From Acidobacteriota bacterium (GTDB lineage Bacteria; Acidobacteriota; Thermoanaerobaculia; Thermoanaerobaculales; Sulfomarinibacteraceae): a stretch of 35,920 nt of DNA. The stretch lies in NCBI GenBank assembly GCA_015493585.1, contig WGCW01000043.1:1-35920 (forward strand). Reading direction: 5' to 3'. This document shows, piece by piece, positions 19,100 to 28,455 of this stretch; within the stretch, counting starts at the first letter, position 1, and each line of letters begins with the position of its first letter. The notes under the pieces are model-generated. The model was given only the letters and a program-made list of their open reading frames with translations. It ran no database searches and was not told the DNA's origin. Position numbers and translations under genes: made by a program.

Positions 19100-20127
19100 A
19101 GAAATGGATCGGTCTCGGCGTCATCCTCGTCTTCACCGGCGCTATGGCCGTGGCATGGCGGGTCTACTGGAAGCATGAGCAGCTCTATCCAAGCACTGGG
19201 GATGCGTACGTTGCCGGAGATATCTATCAGGTGTCTGCGCGCATTCCGGGAACGATCCTCAAGCTGGCGGTTGATGAGAACCAGGTCATCGCGCGCGGCG
19301 CCATCATTGCCGAGTTGGATCCCCGGGATATGGACCGGGCGGTCAATCGGGCGAAGGCCGCGCTCGACCGGGCCAAAGCCGTTCCGGCGACGATTCGCGC
19401 GAGAATCGCACAGGCCCGGGCGGAGGTGCAGGCGGCGGCGAGCGATCTGCGGTTGAAAAAGACGGATCTGGCCCGGTTTACCGAGCTCGTGGCGAAGAGC
19501 TCGATTCCGAAACGAACGTACGATCAGGCGGTTGCGGCTGAGGCTGTCGCCGCGGCCCGGGAGGTGGCAGCGCAAAAGGCTCTCTCCGCCGCGCAGGCGC
19601 AGCTCGTCGTCAGCAGGCGCGCCGTTGAGATCGCACGGCAGGCCCTGATGGAGGCTGAGCTGAAGCGCTCGTACTGCACCATCCGGTCCCCCGTTGCAGG
19701 GGTCGTCAGCAAGAAGACGGCTCACGTAGGACAGGTGATCGCACCGGGCCAGCCGCTCTGCGCCGTGGTGCCACTCGAAGGAGAGCACGTCTGGATCGAG
19801 GCGAACTTCAAGGAAACACAGCTCGCCAGGATTCATCCCGGCCAGCCGGTCCGGTTCCATACCGACGTCGAGCCGGGGAAGGAATATCGCGGGACCGTCG
19901 AGAGCCTCAGCGCGGGCACGGGGGCGGCGTTCTCGTTGCTGCCTCCGGAAAACGCGACGGGCAATTGGGTCAAGATCGTTCAGAGGTTGCCCGTGAGGAT
20001 CGCCGTGGACAAAAGCTCGGATGCGGGCCGCTCACTCCGGCTCGGCCTGTCGGTCCATGTGACTATCGATACGACTGGGGGCGAGCATCCTTTCGCCAGC
20101 GGGGCAGGCAGCTCAAACGGCAGATAG
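19096..20127 (+). CDS. HlyD/EmrA-type membrane fusion protein
   Basis: N-terminal TM 'WIGLGVILVFTGAMAVAWRVYW', 'STGDAYVAGDIYQVSARIPGTILKLAVDENQVIARGAIIAELD', 'SYCTIRSPVAGVVSKKTAHVGQVIAPGQPL'. ATGA overlap with the preceding gene. Confidence 0.94.
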   Translation: MKKWIGLGVILVFTGAMAVAWRVYWKHEQLYPSTGDAYVAGDIYQVSARIPGTILKLAVDENQVIARGAIIAELDPRDMDRAVNRAKAALDRAKAVPATIRARIAQARAEVQAAASDLRLKKTDLARFTELVAKSSIPKRTYDQAVAAEAVAAAREVAAQKALSAAQAQLVVSRRAVEIARQALMEAELKRSYCTIRSPVAGVVSKKTAHVGQVIAPGQPLCAVVPLEGEHVWIEANFKETQLARIHPGQPVRFHTDVEPGKEYRGTVESLSAGTGAAFSLLPPENATGNWVKIVQRLPVRIAVDKSSDAGRSLRLGLSVHVTIDTTGGEHPFASGAGSSNGR

Positions 20128-20149
20128 AGGGAAAGGGGAGGGTGAGGAC

Positions 20150-21700
20150 GTGAGCACAGGCACCGGCGGCAAGTACCTGATCGCGTTTACGGCGATGATC
20201 GGGACGCTGATGGAAGTGGTGGACACATCCGTCGCGAACGTGTCGCTCCCCCACATGCAGGGGACGTTCTCAGCTGGTGTCGATGAGATCACATGGGTTT
20301 TGACCTCGTACCTCGTGGCCAACGCGATCATCCTGCCGGTCACTGGGTGGCTGGGAAACTACTTCGGGCGCAAGCGGTTCTACATCACGTGCCTGGCGCT
20401 GTTTACACTGGCTTCCCTTGGGTCCGGTGCGGCGCCAACCCTCTGGTTCCTGATCCTGATGCGCGTCGTCCAGGGTTTCGCGGGCGGGGCGATGGTACCG
20501 ATGTCCCAAGCAATCATATTGGAATCGTTTCCGAAGGAGGAACATGGGAAGGCGATGGCGCTCTTTGGCGTGGGAGTTGTCTTCGGACCAATCATCGGGC
20601 CGACGCTCGGCGGGTACATCACCGACACGATGACGTGGCGCTGGGTCTTCTACATCAACCTGCCGGTTGGCATCCTGGGAATCCTGATGGCCCTCTTCAT
20701 CATCAGCGATCCTCCATATCTGCGCCGCCCTGAAGGGCGTGTTGACGGATTGAGCTTCCTGTTCATTGCGATTGGGCTTGGAGCGCTTGAGGTCATGCTC
20801 AATCGTGGGCAGCGGTACGACTGGTTTCATAGCAACTTCATCATTCTGTTCGCCTTGATGGCGGCATGTGGGCTTGCCCTCTTCGTGTGGCGATCACTGA
20901 CGGCCGAGCATCCGCTCGTGGATCTGCGCCTCTTCGGCAACAAGGAGTTCGCCAGCGGGACGTTCCTGATGTTCCTGCTTGGCTTTGGGCTCTATGGGTC
21001 GTTCACGATGTTGCCGCTGTATGCTCAACAGCTGATGGGTTATACGGCCACGTGGGCGGGCCTCGTGCTGTCTCCCGGCGGTCTGGCGTCGCTGGTGGCC
21101 ATGGCGTTCGTCGGCTTTCTAGTGGGAAAAGTCGACACGCGGCTCCTCGTACTGATCGGCGCGATCTTCAATATCGCCGCCCTGTTCCTCCTGCATCTGC
21201 TCAACCTCCACGTGGATTTCTTTTTCCTCGCGCTTTCGAGAATCTTGCAGGGTTTCGGCTTGGGCTTCCTCTTTGTACCGATCACCGTCGCGGCTTTCGT
21301 GCGGTTAACGCCCCAACAAACGGGGCAAGGAACGGGGCTCTTTAACCTCCTCAGGAACGAGGGAGGTTCGGTTGGCATTGCGATTGCCGCAACCGTGCTT
21401 GGAAGGCGGGCACAGTTTCACCAGCATCACCTCATCGAGCATGTGACACCGTACACACTCCTGCTGCACCAGCGGTTGACGGCGATCGGGCACTACGTGT
21501 TTGGCGCCGGCGGGTACGATCCGTTCTCGTCGTCACGAGCGGGCGAGGTGCTGATGTACGGTATGCTCCGCAAGCAGGCGGCGGCGATGGCGTACATCGA
21601 TGTCTTTTGGATGCTGATGCTGGCGTTCGTGATCTTTGTGCCCTTTATTTTCCTGCTGTCTGGACGGACGGGCCACACCGTTCCGGAAGAAATGGCATGA
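20150..21700 (+). CDS. DHA2 family MFS drug transporter (EmrB/QacA-like)
   Basis: 'MIGTLMEVVDTSVANVSLPHMQG', 'VLTSYLVANAIILPVTGWLGNYFGRKRFYI', 'GPIIGPTLGGYITDTMTWRWVFYINLPVG'. GTG start with GGTGAGGAC upstream. Confidence 0.94.
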   Translation: MSTGTGGKYLIAFTAMIGTLMEVVDTSVANVSLPHMQGTFSAGVDEITWVLTSYLVANAIILPVTGWLGNYFGRKRFYITCLALFTLASLGSGAAPTLWFLILMRVVQGFAGGAMVPMSQAIILESFPKEEHGKAMALFGVGVVFGPIIGPTLGGYITDTMTWRWVFYINLPVGILGILMALFIISDPPYLRRPEGRVDGLSFLFIAIGLGALEVMLNRGQRYDWFHSNFIILFALMAACGLALFVWRSLTAEHPLVDLRLFGNKEFASGTFLMFLLGFGLYGSFTMLPLYAQQLMGYTATWAGLVLSPGGLASLVAMAFVGFLVGKVDTRLLVLIGAIFNIAALFLLHLLNLHVDFFFLALSRILQGFGLGFLFVPITVAAFVRLTPQQTGQGTGLFNLLRNEGGSVGIAIAATVLGRRAQFHQHHLIEHVTPYTLLLHQRLTAIGHYVFGAGGYDPFSSSRAGEVLMYGMLRKQAAAMAYIDVFWMLMLAFVIFVPFIFLLSGRTGHTVPEEMA

Positions 21701-21767
21701 TGCAGCGTGTAACCGCGGTGCGGCGGGCGGTGTGGATGACCGGGATGCTTGTAAGGAGGAAACTTCC

Positions 21768-22964
21768 ATGGCTGACATGACAATGAAGCGGGGCGCCTCG
21801 AACGGGTCACGGCGGTGTGGCCGGTGGGTCATGGTGATGGCGATCGCAGTGGCCACGGTAATGGGTGGATGTGGGGCTCCGAAGCGCCCGGGACACGCAG
21901 GTGGTCCGATGGGTCAAGGCGGGCCACCTCCCCGTGTCGTTGTGGCCCCTGTCACTCTTCAGGATGTCAATCCGCCCGAACGGTACGTTGGTCATGTCGA
22001 GGCGATCGAGGCGGTGGATCTGCGCGCCCGCGTCGAAGGCTTTCTGGAGAAGGTGTCATTTGACGAGGGGGCCTTCGTGCATGCGGGAGAGCTCCTCTAC
22101 ACCATCGAACAGGCACCGTACGAGGCGAAGGTTGCGGAAGCCGAAGCACGTGTGGCCGCAGCTCAGGCGGCGGTGACCCGGACGGCCAAGTACCTCCACC
22201 GCGTCGAATCGGTCAAGGCGGGGGGCGTCTCCGCGACCGATCTCGAGAATGCGACGGCGGATGCTGCACGTGCTCGTGCTGACCTGAAAGACGCGAAGGC
22301 CGCATTGCGGCTCGCGAAGCTCGATCTGAGCTATACGACGATCACCGCGCCGATCAGCGGCCGGATCGGAACGACGGCATACACGAAGGGGAACCTCGTC
22401 GGCCCATCGTCTGGGGCGTTGGACCGGATCGTTCAGCTCGATCCGATTCGTGTTGTGTATTCGCTCAATGAGAACGATTTACCCGCGATTCAGGCGGCTC
22501 TCCGCGACGCACGGCAGGGCCGGAAGAACCCGATGTTGTCGCCGAGGCTCGAGCTGCCAGATGGCACCATGTACCCCACAACTGGCACGATTGAATACGT
22601 TGATAATCACGTGGATCCGGCAACGGGGACCGTAGCCGTGCGCGTGATCTTTCGCAACCCGAACGGGATCCTCCTGCCGGGACAGTACACGACAGTCTTG
22701 GTCAGCCGGACGGCGCCTCGTTTGATGCCGGCCGTGCCGCAGCGAGCGATCGGTGAAGATCATCGTGGCAGCTACGTGTTGGCCGTTGGCCCGGATCATC
22801 GTGTGGACGTACGGCGGGTGCGGCTCGGACCGGTGATCGGGACGATGCAGGCCGTCACGAATGGCGTGTCCAAGGGGGACCTGATCATCGTGCAGGGGAT
22901 GCAGAAGGTTCGGCCCGGCCAGACCGTCGCTGCGGTTCCGGCCGGCGCATCCAAGGGGCGGTAA
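21768..22964 (+). CDS. RND efflux periplasmic adaptor (lipoprotein)
   Basis: ATG at 21768 preceded by TAAGGAGGAAA. Lipobox 'VMGGC', 'DLRARVEGFLEKVSFDEGAFVHAGELLYTIE', 'LDLSYTTITAPISGRIG'. Confidence 0.94.
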   Translation: MADMTMKRGASNGSRRCGRWVMVMAIAVATVMGGCGAPKRPGHAGGPMGQGGPPPRVVVAPVTLQDVNPPERYVGHVEAIEAVDLRARVEGFLEKVSFDEGAFVHAGELLYTIEQAPYEAKVAEAEARVAAAQAAVTRTAKYLHRVESVKAGGVSATDLENATADAARARADLKDAKAALRLAKLDLSYTTITAPISGRIGTTAYTKGNLVGPSSGALDRIVQLDPIRVVYSLNENDLPAIQAALRDARQGRKNPMLSPRLELPDGTMYPTTGTIEYVDNHVDPATGTVAVRVIFRNPNGILLPGQYTTVLVSRTAPRLMPAVPQRAIGEDHRGSYVLAVGPDHRVDVRRVRLGPVIGTMQAVTNGVSKGDLIIVQGMQKVRPGQTVAAVPAGASKGR

Positions 22965-22967
22965 GCG

Positions 22968-25900
22968 ATGTTCTCGCGCATCTTCATCGAGCGTCCGCGC
23001 CTGGCGATGGTGATCTCAATCATCATCACCTTGGCGGGATTGATCGCTCTTGAGAACATCCCCGTGGCTCAGTATCCGCAGATCACGCCTCCAGAGATCA
23101 CCGTCAATGCGTTCTATCCCGGCGCCAACGCAAAGGTCGTCGCCGACAGCGTTGCGGCCCCGATCGAGGAGGAGGTCAACGGCGCCGACCGGATGCTCTA
23201 CATGTCTTCCTCGTCATCGAATAACGGGTCTTATTCCCTAAGCGTCACCTTCGCCATTGGGAGCAATCCTGACATCGACCAGGTCAACGTGCAGAACAGA
23301 GTGCAGCTGGCGATTCCAAAGTTGCCCGAAGAGGTGCGCAGGGAAGGCATCAGTGTCCGGAAGCGCTCGTCGAACATGATGGCGGTCATCAGCTTCTACT
23401 CTCCACACCATACCCGCGACAAACTTTTCCTCAGCAACTACGTGAGCCGGAACATCAAAGATGATCTGGTCCGGCTTGCTGGCGTGAGCGACGCGCGGAT
23501 CTTCGGGGAGTTCCAGTACAGCATGCGTGTCTGGGTCAACCCAGACCGGCTAGCCGCGCTTGGGTTGACGGTGGGTGATGTTGCCAACGCCATCCGTCAG
23601 CAGAACGCGCTGGCAGCCGTTGGCTCGATTGGAACGACACCCGCCCAAAAAGGCCAGGAGGTCGCCTTCACAGTCCGTTCGAAGGGCCGTTTGAAGAGTG
23701 TCGATGAGTTTAAAAATATCGTCGTCCGGACCAATGGGGCTGGAGGGACGTTGCGGCTGGGGGATGTCGCGCGGGTTGAGCTCGGTGCGCGGAGCTATGG
23801 GAGTCAATCAATTCTCAATGGGAAAACCGCTCTCGGTATGGCCGTGTACAGGATGACTGGGGCAAATGCCTTGGAAACCATGCGCCAGGTTCGGGCCGAG
23901 CTCAAACGGCTCGCGCCGCACATGCCGAAAGACGTTGCGTACCAGGTCGTGTACGACAGCACGACGTACGTTCGGGCAGCGATTCACGAGATTGAGTACA
24001 CCCTCGTGCTGACCTTCTTTCTCGTCCTGCTCGTCAACTTTGTGTTTCTCCAGGATTGGCGGGCAACACTGGTGCCGACGGTTACGATTCCAGTCGCATT
24101 GATCGGCACATTCGCCGTTCTGCTCGCCCTTGGGTACAGCGCCAATACGATCTCTCTCTTTGCGCTCGTCATGGCCATCGGGCTCGTTGTCGATGATGCC
24201 ATCGTCGTCGTCGAAAACGTGCACCGGATCATGGATGAGGAACACCTCGATGCGAAATCGGCAACGATCAAGGCGATGGGTCAGGTGACGGGTCCGATTG
24301 TTTCGACAACGCTTGTTCTCCTTGCGGTCTTCATCCCGGTCGGTTTTCTGCCAGGCATCGCCGGCCAGCTGTACAAGCAGTTTGCCGTCACGATCAGCAC
24401 ATCAGTCGTGTTGTCGGCGATCAACGCCTTGACGTTGAGCCCGGCATTGTGTGCGCTCCTGCTGAAGCCGAGGAAAGCGGCGCAACACGGTCCGCTCGGA
24501 TGGTTTAATCGCGCTCTTGATGCGTCCCGAAAGGGGTACGTTGCCGGTGCGGGCTGGCTGATCCGCCGGCTGGCTGTGTTTGGGATCGTCATGGTGCTGG
24601 TCTGGCTTTCAGCCTACGTCAGCTTCAAGACGTTACCGACGAGTTTTCTGCCAAATGAGGACCAGGGCGTGTTCTTCCTCAACCTCCAGCTTCCGGAAGA
24701 CGCGACGCTGGCGCGAACGAACCAGGTGATGCAGCAGGTCACCCAACAAGTCATGGCCGTTCCGGGTGTTCGTTCATTCCTTGGTGTCAGTGGTTTCAGC
24801 ATGCTGAGCGGGGTGGCCGAGAATGTCGGCCTAGGCGTTGCCACGCTCAAGCCATGGGATGAGCGAAAGAGCTCCAACCTCCACCTCAACGCGATTCTGG
24901 GCCGGGTTCAGATGGAGCTTGCACAGATTCCCGCGGCGAACATCTTTGCCTTTGCGCCACCGCCGATTTTGGGGCTCGGGACCGTGGGCGGTTTCGATTT
25001 CAGACTTCAGGCGCTGCGGGACCAGAGCCCGCAAGAACTGGCCCGGGTTGCCCGGACCATGATGATCGTGGCCAATCAGGACCCGGCCTTGCGGGGCGTG
25101 TTTACGACGTACACGGCCGACACGCCACAGCTCTACGTCAACCTGGACCGGACCAAAGCGGAGACGCTGGGAATTCCTGTCAGTGATCTCTACCAGACGT
25201 TGGGCGCGAATCTCGGATCGATGTACGTCAACGACTTCAACCTGTACGGACGGGTCTACCACGTGACGGTTCAGGACGAAGCCCGTTTTAGGAGCACACC
25301 GGACGACATCCGCCGCCTCTACGTCCGGAGCCGGACGGGCGCCATGGTTCGAGTCGGGAACCTCGCCACACTTTCGACCATCCTCGGCCCCTCCGTCATC
25401 AACCGCTACAACCAGTTTGAAAGTGCTCAGATCAACGGCAACGCGGCGCCGGGCCACAGCTCGGGGGCAGCAATGGCAGCCATGGAGCGGCTCGCCAAGA
25501 AGGTGCTGCCACCGGGATATAGCTTCGACTGGTCGAGTATTTCGTTCCAGGAGCGCAAATCCAGTGGTCAGGTTGGGCTGCTTTTCGCACTCGCATTGCT
25601 CTTTGTCTACCTGTTCCTGGTGGCCCAGTATGAGAGCTGGAACATGCCGCTGGCGATCGTACTCTACATCCCAGTGGCGACCCTCGGCGCCCTGATCGGC
25701 CTCTGGATCACGGGGATCAGCCTCAGTATTTATGCGCAGATCGGTCTGGTGTTGCTCGTCGGCCTGGCGAGTAAGAACGCCATTCTGATCGTTGAGTTTG
25801 CCAAGGATCAAAGGACTGCAGGCCTGACCGCAGGAGAAGCAGCTGTCGAAGGCGCACGGATCCGGTTCAGGCCTGTGTTGATGACGGCGTTTACATTCAT

Positions 25901-26102
25901 CCTTGGTGTCGCACCGATGGTCGTTGCAACCGGGGCTGGTGCCAATAGCCGGCGTCACATCGGGACAGCCGTGTTTGCTGGCATGTTGCTCGCGACGGTT
26001 TTCGGGATCTTCCTGGTTCCGCCGCTGTACTACGTCTTCGAATCATTAAGGGAGAGGGGGCATGCGTGGCGCATGCGGCGGAGGCACGGCGATGCGGAGT
26101 AA
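22968..26102 (+). CDS. RND efflux permease (HAE1/AcrB-like)
   Basis: 'MFSRIFIERPRLAMVISIIITLAG...IPVAQYPQITPPEITVNAFYPGANAKVVADSVAAPIE', proton-relay 'AIGLVVDDAIVVVENVHR', 'ILGVAPMVVATGAGANSRRHIGTAVFAGM'. Confidence 0.97.
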   Translation: MFSRIFIERPRLAMVISIIITLAGLIALENIPVAQYPQITPPEITVNAFYPGANAKVVADSVAAPIEEEVNGADRMLYMSSSSSNNGSYSLSVTFAIGSNPDIDQVNVQNRVQLAIPKLPEEVRREGISVRKRSSNMMAVISFYSPHHTRDKLFLSNYVSRNIKDDLVRLAGVSDARIFGEFQYSMRVWVNPDRLAALGLTVGDVANAIRQQNALAAVGSIGTTPAQKGQEVAFTVRSKGRLKSVDEFKNIVVRTNGAGGTLRLGDVARVELGARSYGSQSILNGKTALGMAVYRMTGANALETMRQVRAELKRLAPHMPKDVAYQVVYDSTTYVRAAIHEIEYTLVLTFFLVLLVNFVFLQDWRATLVPTVTIPVALIGTFAVLLALGYSANTISLFALVMAIGLVVDDAIVVVENVHRIMDEEHLDAKSATIKAMGQVTGPIVSTTLVLLAVFIPVGFLPGIAGQLYKQFAVTISTSVVLSAINALTLSPALCALLLKPRKAAQHGPLGWFNRALDASRKGYVAGAGWLIRRLAVFGIVMVLVWLSAYVSFKTLPTSFLPNEDQGVFFLNLQLPEDATLARTNQVMQQVTQQVMAVPGVRSFLGVSGFSMLSGVAENVGLGVATLKPWDERKSSNLHLNAILGRVQMELAQIPAANIFAFAPPPILGLGTVGGFDFRLQALRDQSPQELARVARTMMIVANQDPALRGVFTTYTADTPQLYVNLDRTKAETLGIPVSDLYQTLGANLGSMYVNDFNLYGRVYHVTVQDEARFRSTPDDIRRLYVRSRTGAMVRVGNLATLSTILGPSVINRYNQFESAQINGNAAPGHSSGAAMAAMERLAKKVLPPGYSFDWSSISFQERKSSGQVGLLFALALLFVYLFLVAQYESWNMPLAIVLYIPVATLGALIGLWITGISLSIYAQIGLVLLVGLASKNAILIVEFAKDQRTAGLTAGEAAVEGARIRFRPVLMTAFTFILGVAPMVVATGAGANSRRHIGTAVFAGMLLATVFGIFLVPPLYYVFESLRERGHAWRMRRRHGDAE

Positions 26103-27588
26103 CAGTCAGGGGTCGCAGATGGACCAAATGGCGTACGGCGCGATGGGAGTCATGAGGCGGCTTGGTGTGGTCCTGGCGATGGGAACACTGCTTGCCGGTT
26201 GCGTCACTGTGGGGCCCGATTATCACGCACCGAAGGTCAAAAGCCCGAAGGCGTGGCACGCACAGCTCGGTGAAGGGCTGACCAAGACGCGCGTAGATTC
26301 GCGTCAGCTCGCACACTGGTGGACGGTACTGGGCGATCCGGAGCTCACGCATCTGGAAAGCCGGGCCGTGCAGGACAACCTCGACTTCAAACAAGCGCTG
26401 GCACGGGTCCGGGAGGCACGAGCTGCTCTCGGCATCGAAAAGGCTGGGCTCTATCCGGCGCTCGACAGCGGCGGGCAGGCGGTCAAGCAACGGGGAAGCG
26501 AGAATGCAGGTATGGCAGGTGAAGGCCGGCTGTACAACCTGGGATTCGATGCAGGGTGGGAGATCGATATCTTTGGGGGTGTCCGGCGTTCAATCGAGGC
26601 AGCGGCGGCTGAGTTGGGTGCCATGCACGACGATCTCGCAGACGTCTTGGTCAGTTTGGAGGCCGAAGTTGCGCGCAACTACGTAGAAGTCCGGACCTTC
26701 CAGGCCAGGCTTGCAGCGGCTCGTGCGAATCTCGCCGCCCAGCAGAAGAGCTATGACCTCAATCTGTCCCGGTTCAAGTCAGGGCTCATTGATCAATTGG
26801 CAGTCGACCAATCGTTGCAGCTCCTGGAAAGTACGCGAGCATTGATCCCCGCATTGAAGACAGGGCTCGCCCAGGCCAAGAATCGTTTGGCGATGCTGCT
26901 TGGCCGCTCGCCGGGAAGCCTCGACGCTGAGCTGGATCCGGAGCGCCCCCTGCCTATGCCCCCGGTGACGGTGGCCGTCGGAATTCCAGCAGACATGCTC
27001 CGGCGGCGTCCCGACGTGCGCCGGGCCGAGCGGGAGCTCGCCGCTCAGACAGCCAGGATCGGTGTGGCAAAAGCGGAGCTCTATCCAAAACTGCGGCTGA
27101 CCGGCAGCATCGGGCTCGAATCGGTTTCGACCGGCAATCTCTGGCAATGGGCGAGCCGGACGTACCGGATTGGCCCGGGCTTCTCGTGGCCGATTTTCCA
27201 CGCGGGCGCCATCCGCCGGAACATCGATGTCCAAACCGAACGCCAGAAGCAGGCGTTGCTGGGTTACGAGAAGGCCGTGCTGGCCGCGCAGGTGGATACG
27301 GAAAACGCGCTGGTCGCCTATGCCAAGGCGCAGCGGCGGCGGGATGCGCTTGCGCGGGCCGAGGCAGCGGCACGCCGGACGCTTGACCTGGCCGAGGATC
27401 AATACAAGGCCGGATTGATCGATTACACGACCGTGCTCGATGCACAACGGACGCTGGAATCCCTTCAGGATGGCCTCGCCCAGAGCCGTGGCGAAGTCGT
27501 GCTCGACCTGGTGCGTCTCTACAAAGCCCTCGGCGGTGGCTGGAGCTCGATGGCAGTCAAGGGTAAAGCGCCGGCCAAACATCCATGA
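26062..27588 (+). CDS. NodT/OprM family RND outer membrane lipoprotein
   Basis: 'MRRLGVVLAMGTLLAGCVTVGPDYHAP' (lipobox LLAGC), 'PADMLRRRPDVRRAERELAAQTARIGVAKAELYPKLRLTGSIGL', 'YKAGLIDYTTVLDAQRTL'. True start may be 26119 or 26152 rather than 26062. Confidence 0.93.
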   Translation: MRGACGGGTAMRSNSQGSQMDQMAYGAMGVMRRLGVVLAMGTLLAGCVTVGPDYHAPKVKSPKAWHAQLGEGLTKTRVDSRQLAHWWTVLGDPELTHLESRAVQDNLDFKQALARVREARAALGIEKAGLYPALDSGGQAVKQRGSENAGMAGEGRLYNLGFDAGWEIDIFGGVRRSIEAAAAELGAMHDDLADVLVSLEAEVARNYVEVRTFQARLAAARANLAAQQKSYDLNLSRFKSGLIDQLAVDQSLQLLESTRALIPALKTGLAQAKNRLAMLLGRSPGSLDAELDPERPLPMPPVTVAVGIPADMLRRRPDVRRAERELAAQTARIGVAKAELYPKLRLTGSIGLESVSTGNLWQWASRTYRIGPGFSWPIFHAGAIRRNIDVQTERQKQALLGYEKAVLAAQVDTENALVAYAKAQRRRDALARAEAAARRTLDLAEDQYKAGLIDYTTVLDAQRTLESLQDGLAQSRGEVVLDLVRLYKALGGGWSSMAVKGKAPAKHP

Positions 27589-27610
27589 GTGAAGGCTGAC
27601 CGGTTCAGTG

Positions 27611-27765
27611 GTCATCCTGACTCAGCGAAGCCTTTCTTTGCTGCCATCCTGAGCAGGCGTCATCCTGAGGAGGCGAGATCCTTCGTGGCGCGCCTTTGGC
27701 GCACCACTCAGGATGACAGGGGAGGGTGTCATTCTGAGCACCCACATGCCCCGGTGCGGGGCACC
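27611..27765. repeat. Interspersed palindromic repeat cluster, including a complete 59-bp copy at 27659-27717
   Basis: GTCATCCTGAGGAGGCGAGATCCTTCGTGGCGCGCCTTTGGCGCACCACTCAGGATGAC: outer arms GTCATCCTGAG/CTCAGGATGAC and near-complementary inner arms TGGCGCGCC/GGCGCACCA. Partial copies at about 27611, 27643 and 27727. Confidence 0.85.
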
Positions 27766-27876
27766 AGGACGGTGGACTAACAGGCATTCGGGTACGGCTT
27801 GGTCGGTTTCTCGAAGTGGCACGGTATCAGTATGTTACGTAACCTCCTCCCGGATGATCCAAGTGCTGTTAGTTGA

Positions 27877-27956
27877 GAGGAGGCGAACCCATCCCTCCAC
27901 CGTCATTCTGAGGAGGCGAAGCCATCCCTCCACCGTCATTCTGAGGAGGCGAAGCC
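27877..27956. repeat. 33-bp tandem repeat, about 2.4 copies
   Basis: GAGGAGGCGAAsCCATCCCTCCACCGTCATTCT at 27877-27909 and 27910-27942, partial third at 27943-27956. Contains the GTCATTCTGAGGAGGCGAAG core of the dispersed repeat. Confidence 0.85.
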
Positions 27957-28144
27957 GACGAAGAATCTGGGCGGGGGAACGACCGCGAGGAAAAGGCAAC
28001 CGCGGAGGTCGCAGAGATTCGCAGAGGAAGGCTGTGATGAGTACAACACTGTCCCCAACTCCGCGGTTTGCACCAACGCGGCCCGCACTGTTTTCGGCTT
28101 GCAGAGGCAACAAGGATTGACCGGCGCATGCGAGCCCCCCTCCC

Positions 28145-28377
28145 AGATCCTTCGCCTTCGGCTCAGGATGACAGGGGGAGGTTTGAGCGGTTCAGGATGA
28201 CATTGTGGGGGGCGTTCCGCGATGGCAGGTACGTTCGCCCTCGACTTAGGATGGCACGAGCAGTTGTCATTCCGAGGAGGCGAGATCCTTCGTGGCGCGC
28301 CTTTGGCGCACCACTCAGGATGACAGGGGGAGGGATGGCTTTGCCCTTGGCGCGCCCCTCAGGATGACAAGGGGGGA
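28145..28377. repeat. Second repeat cluster, with a near-identical 59-bp palindromic copy at 28266-28324
   Basis: 28266-28324 differs from 27659-27717 at two positions in the first arm. Flanking partial copies (CTTCGGCTCAGGATGACAGGGGGAG, GCGCGCCCCTCAGGATGACAAGGGGG). Confidence 0.85.
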
Positions 28378-28455
28378 GAAGATGGCTCTGGATGACAGCG
28401 GCAGTGATCATTCCGGGGAGGATGGGGACGCTGCAATGCAGTGCGTTGATGCTTC

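Noticed and set aside
26061-26075. CATGCG-TGG-CGCATG palindrome at the RND/NodT junction as a regulatory hairpin
   Set aside because: Short (6 bp) and inside the coding end of the RND gene. It could affect translation coupling, but there is no other support.
27713-28120. 135-aa ORF with repeated 'STVILRRRSHP' units
   Set aside because: Entirely a translation of the dispersed and 33-bp tandem repeats; no independent coding evidence.
27601-28400. CRISPR-like look of repeated units in the NodT-murA spacer
   Set aside because: Repeats differ in orientation, length and spacing, there are no uniform spacers, and no cas genes are present.
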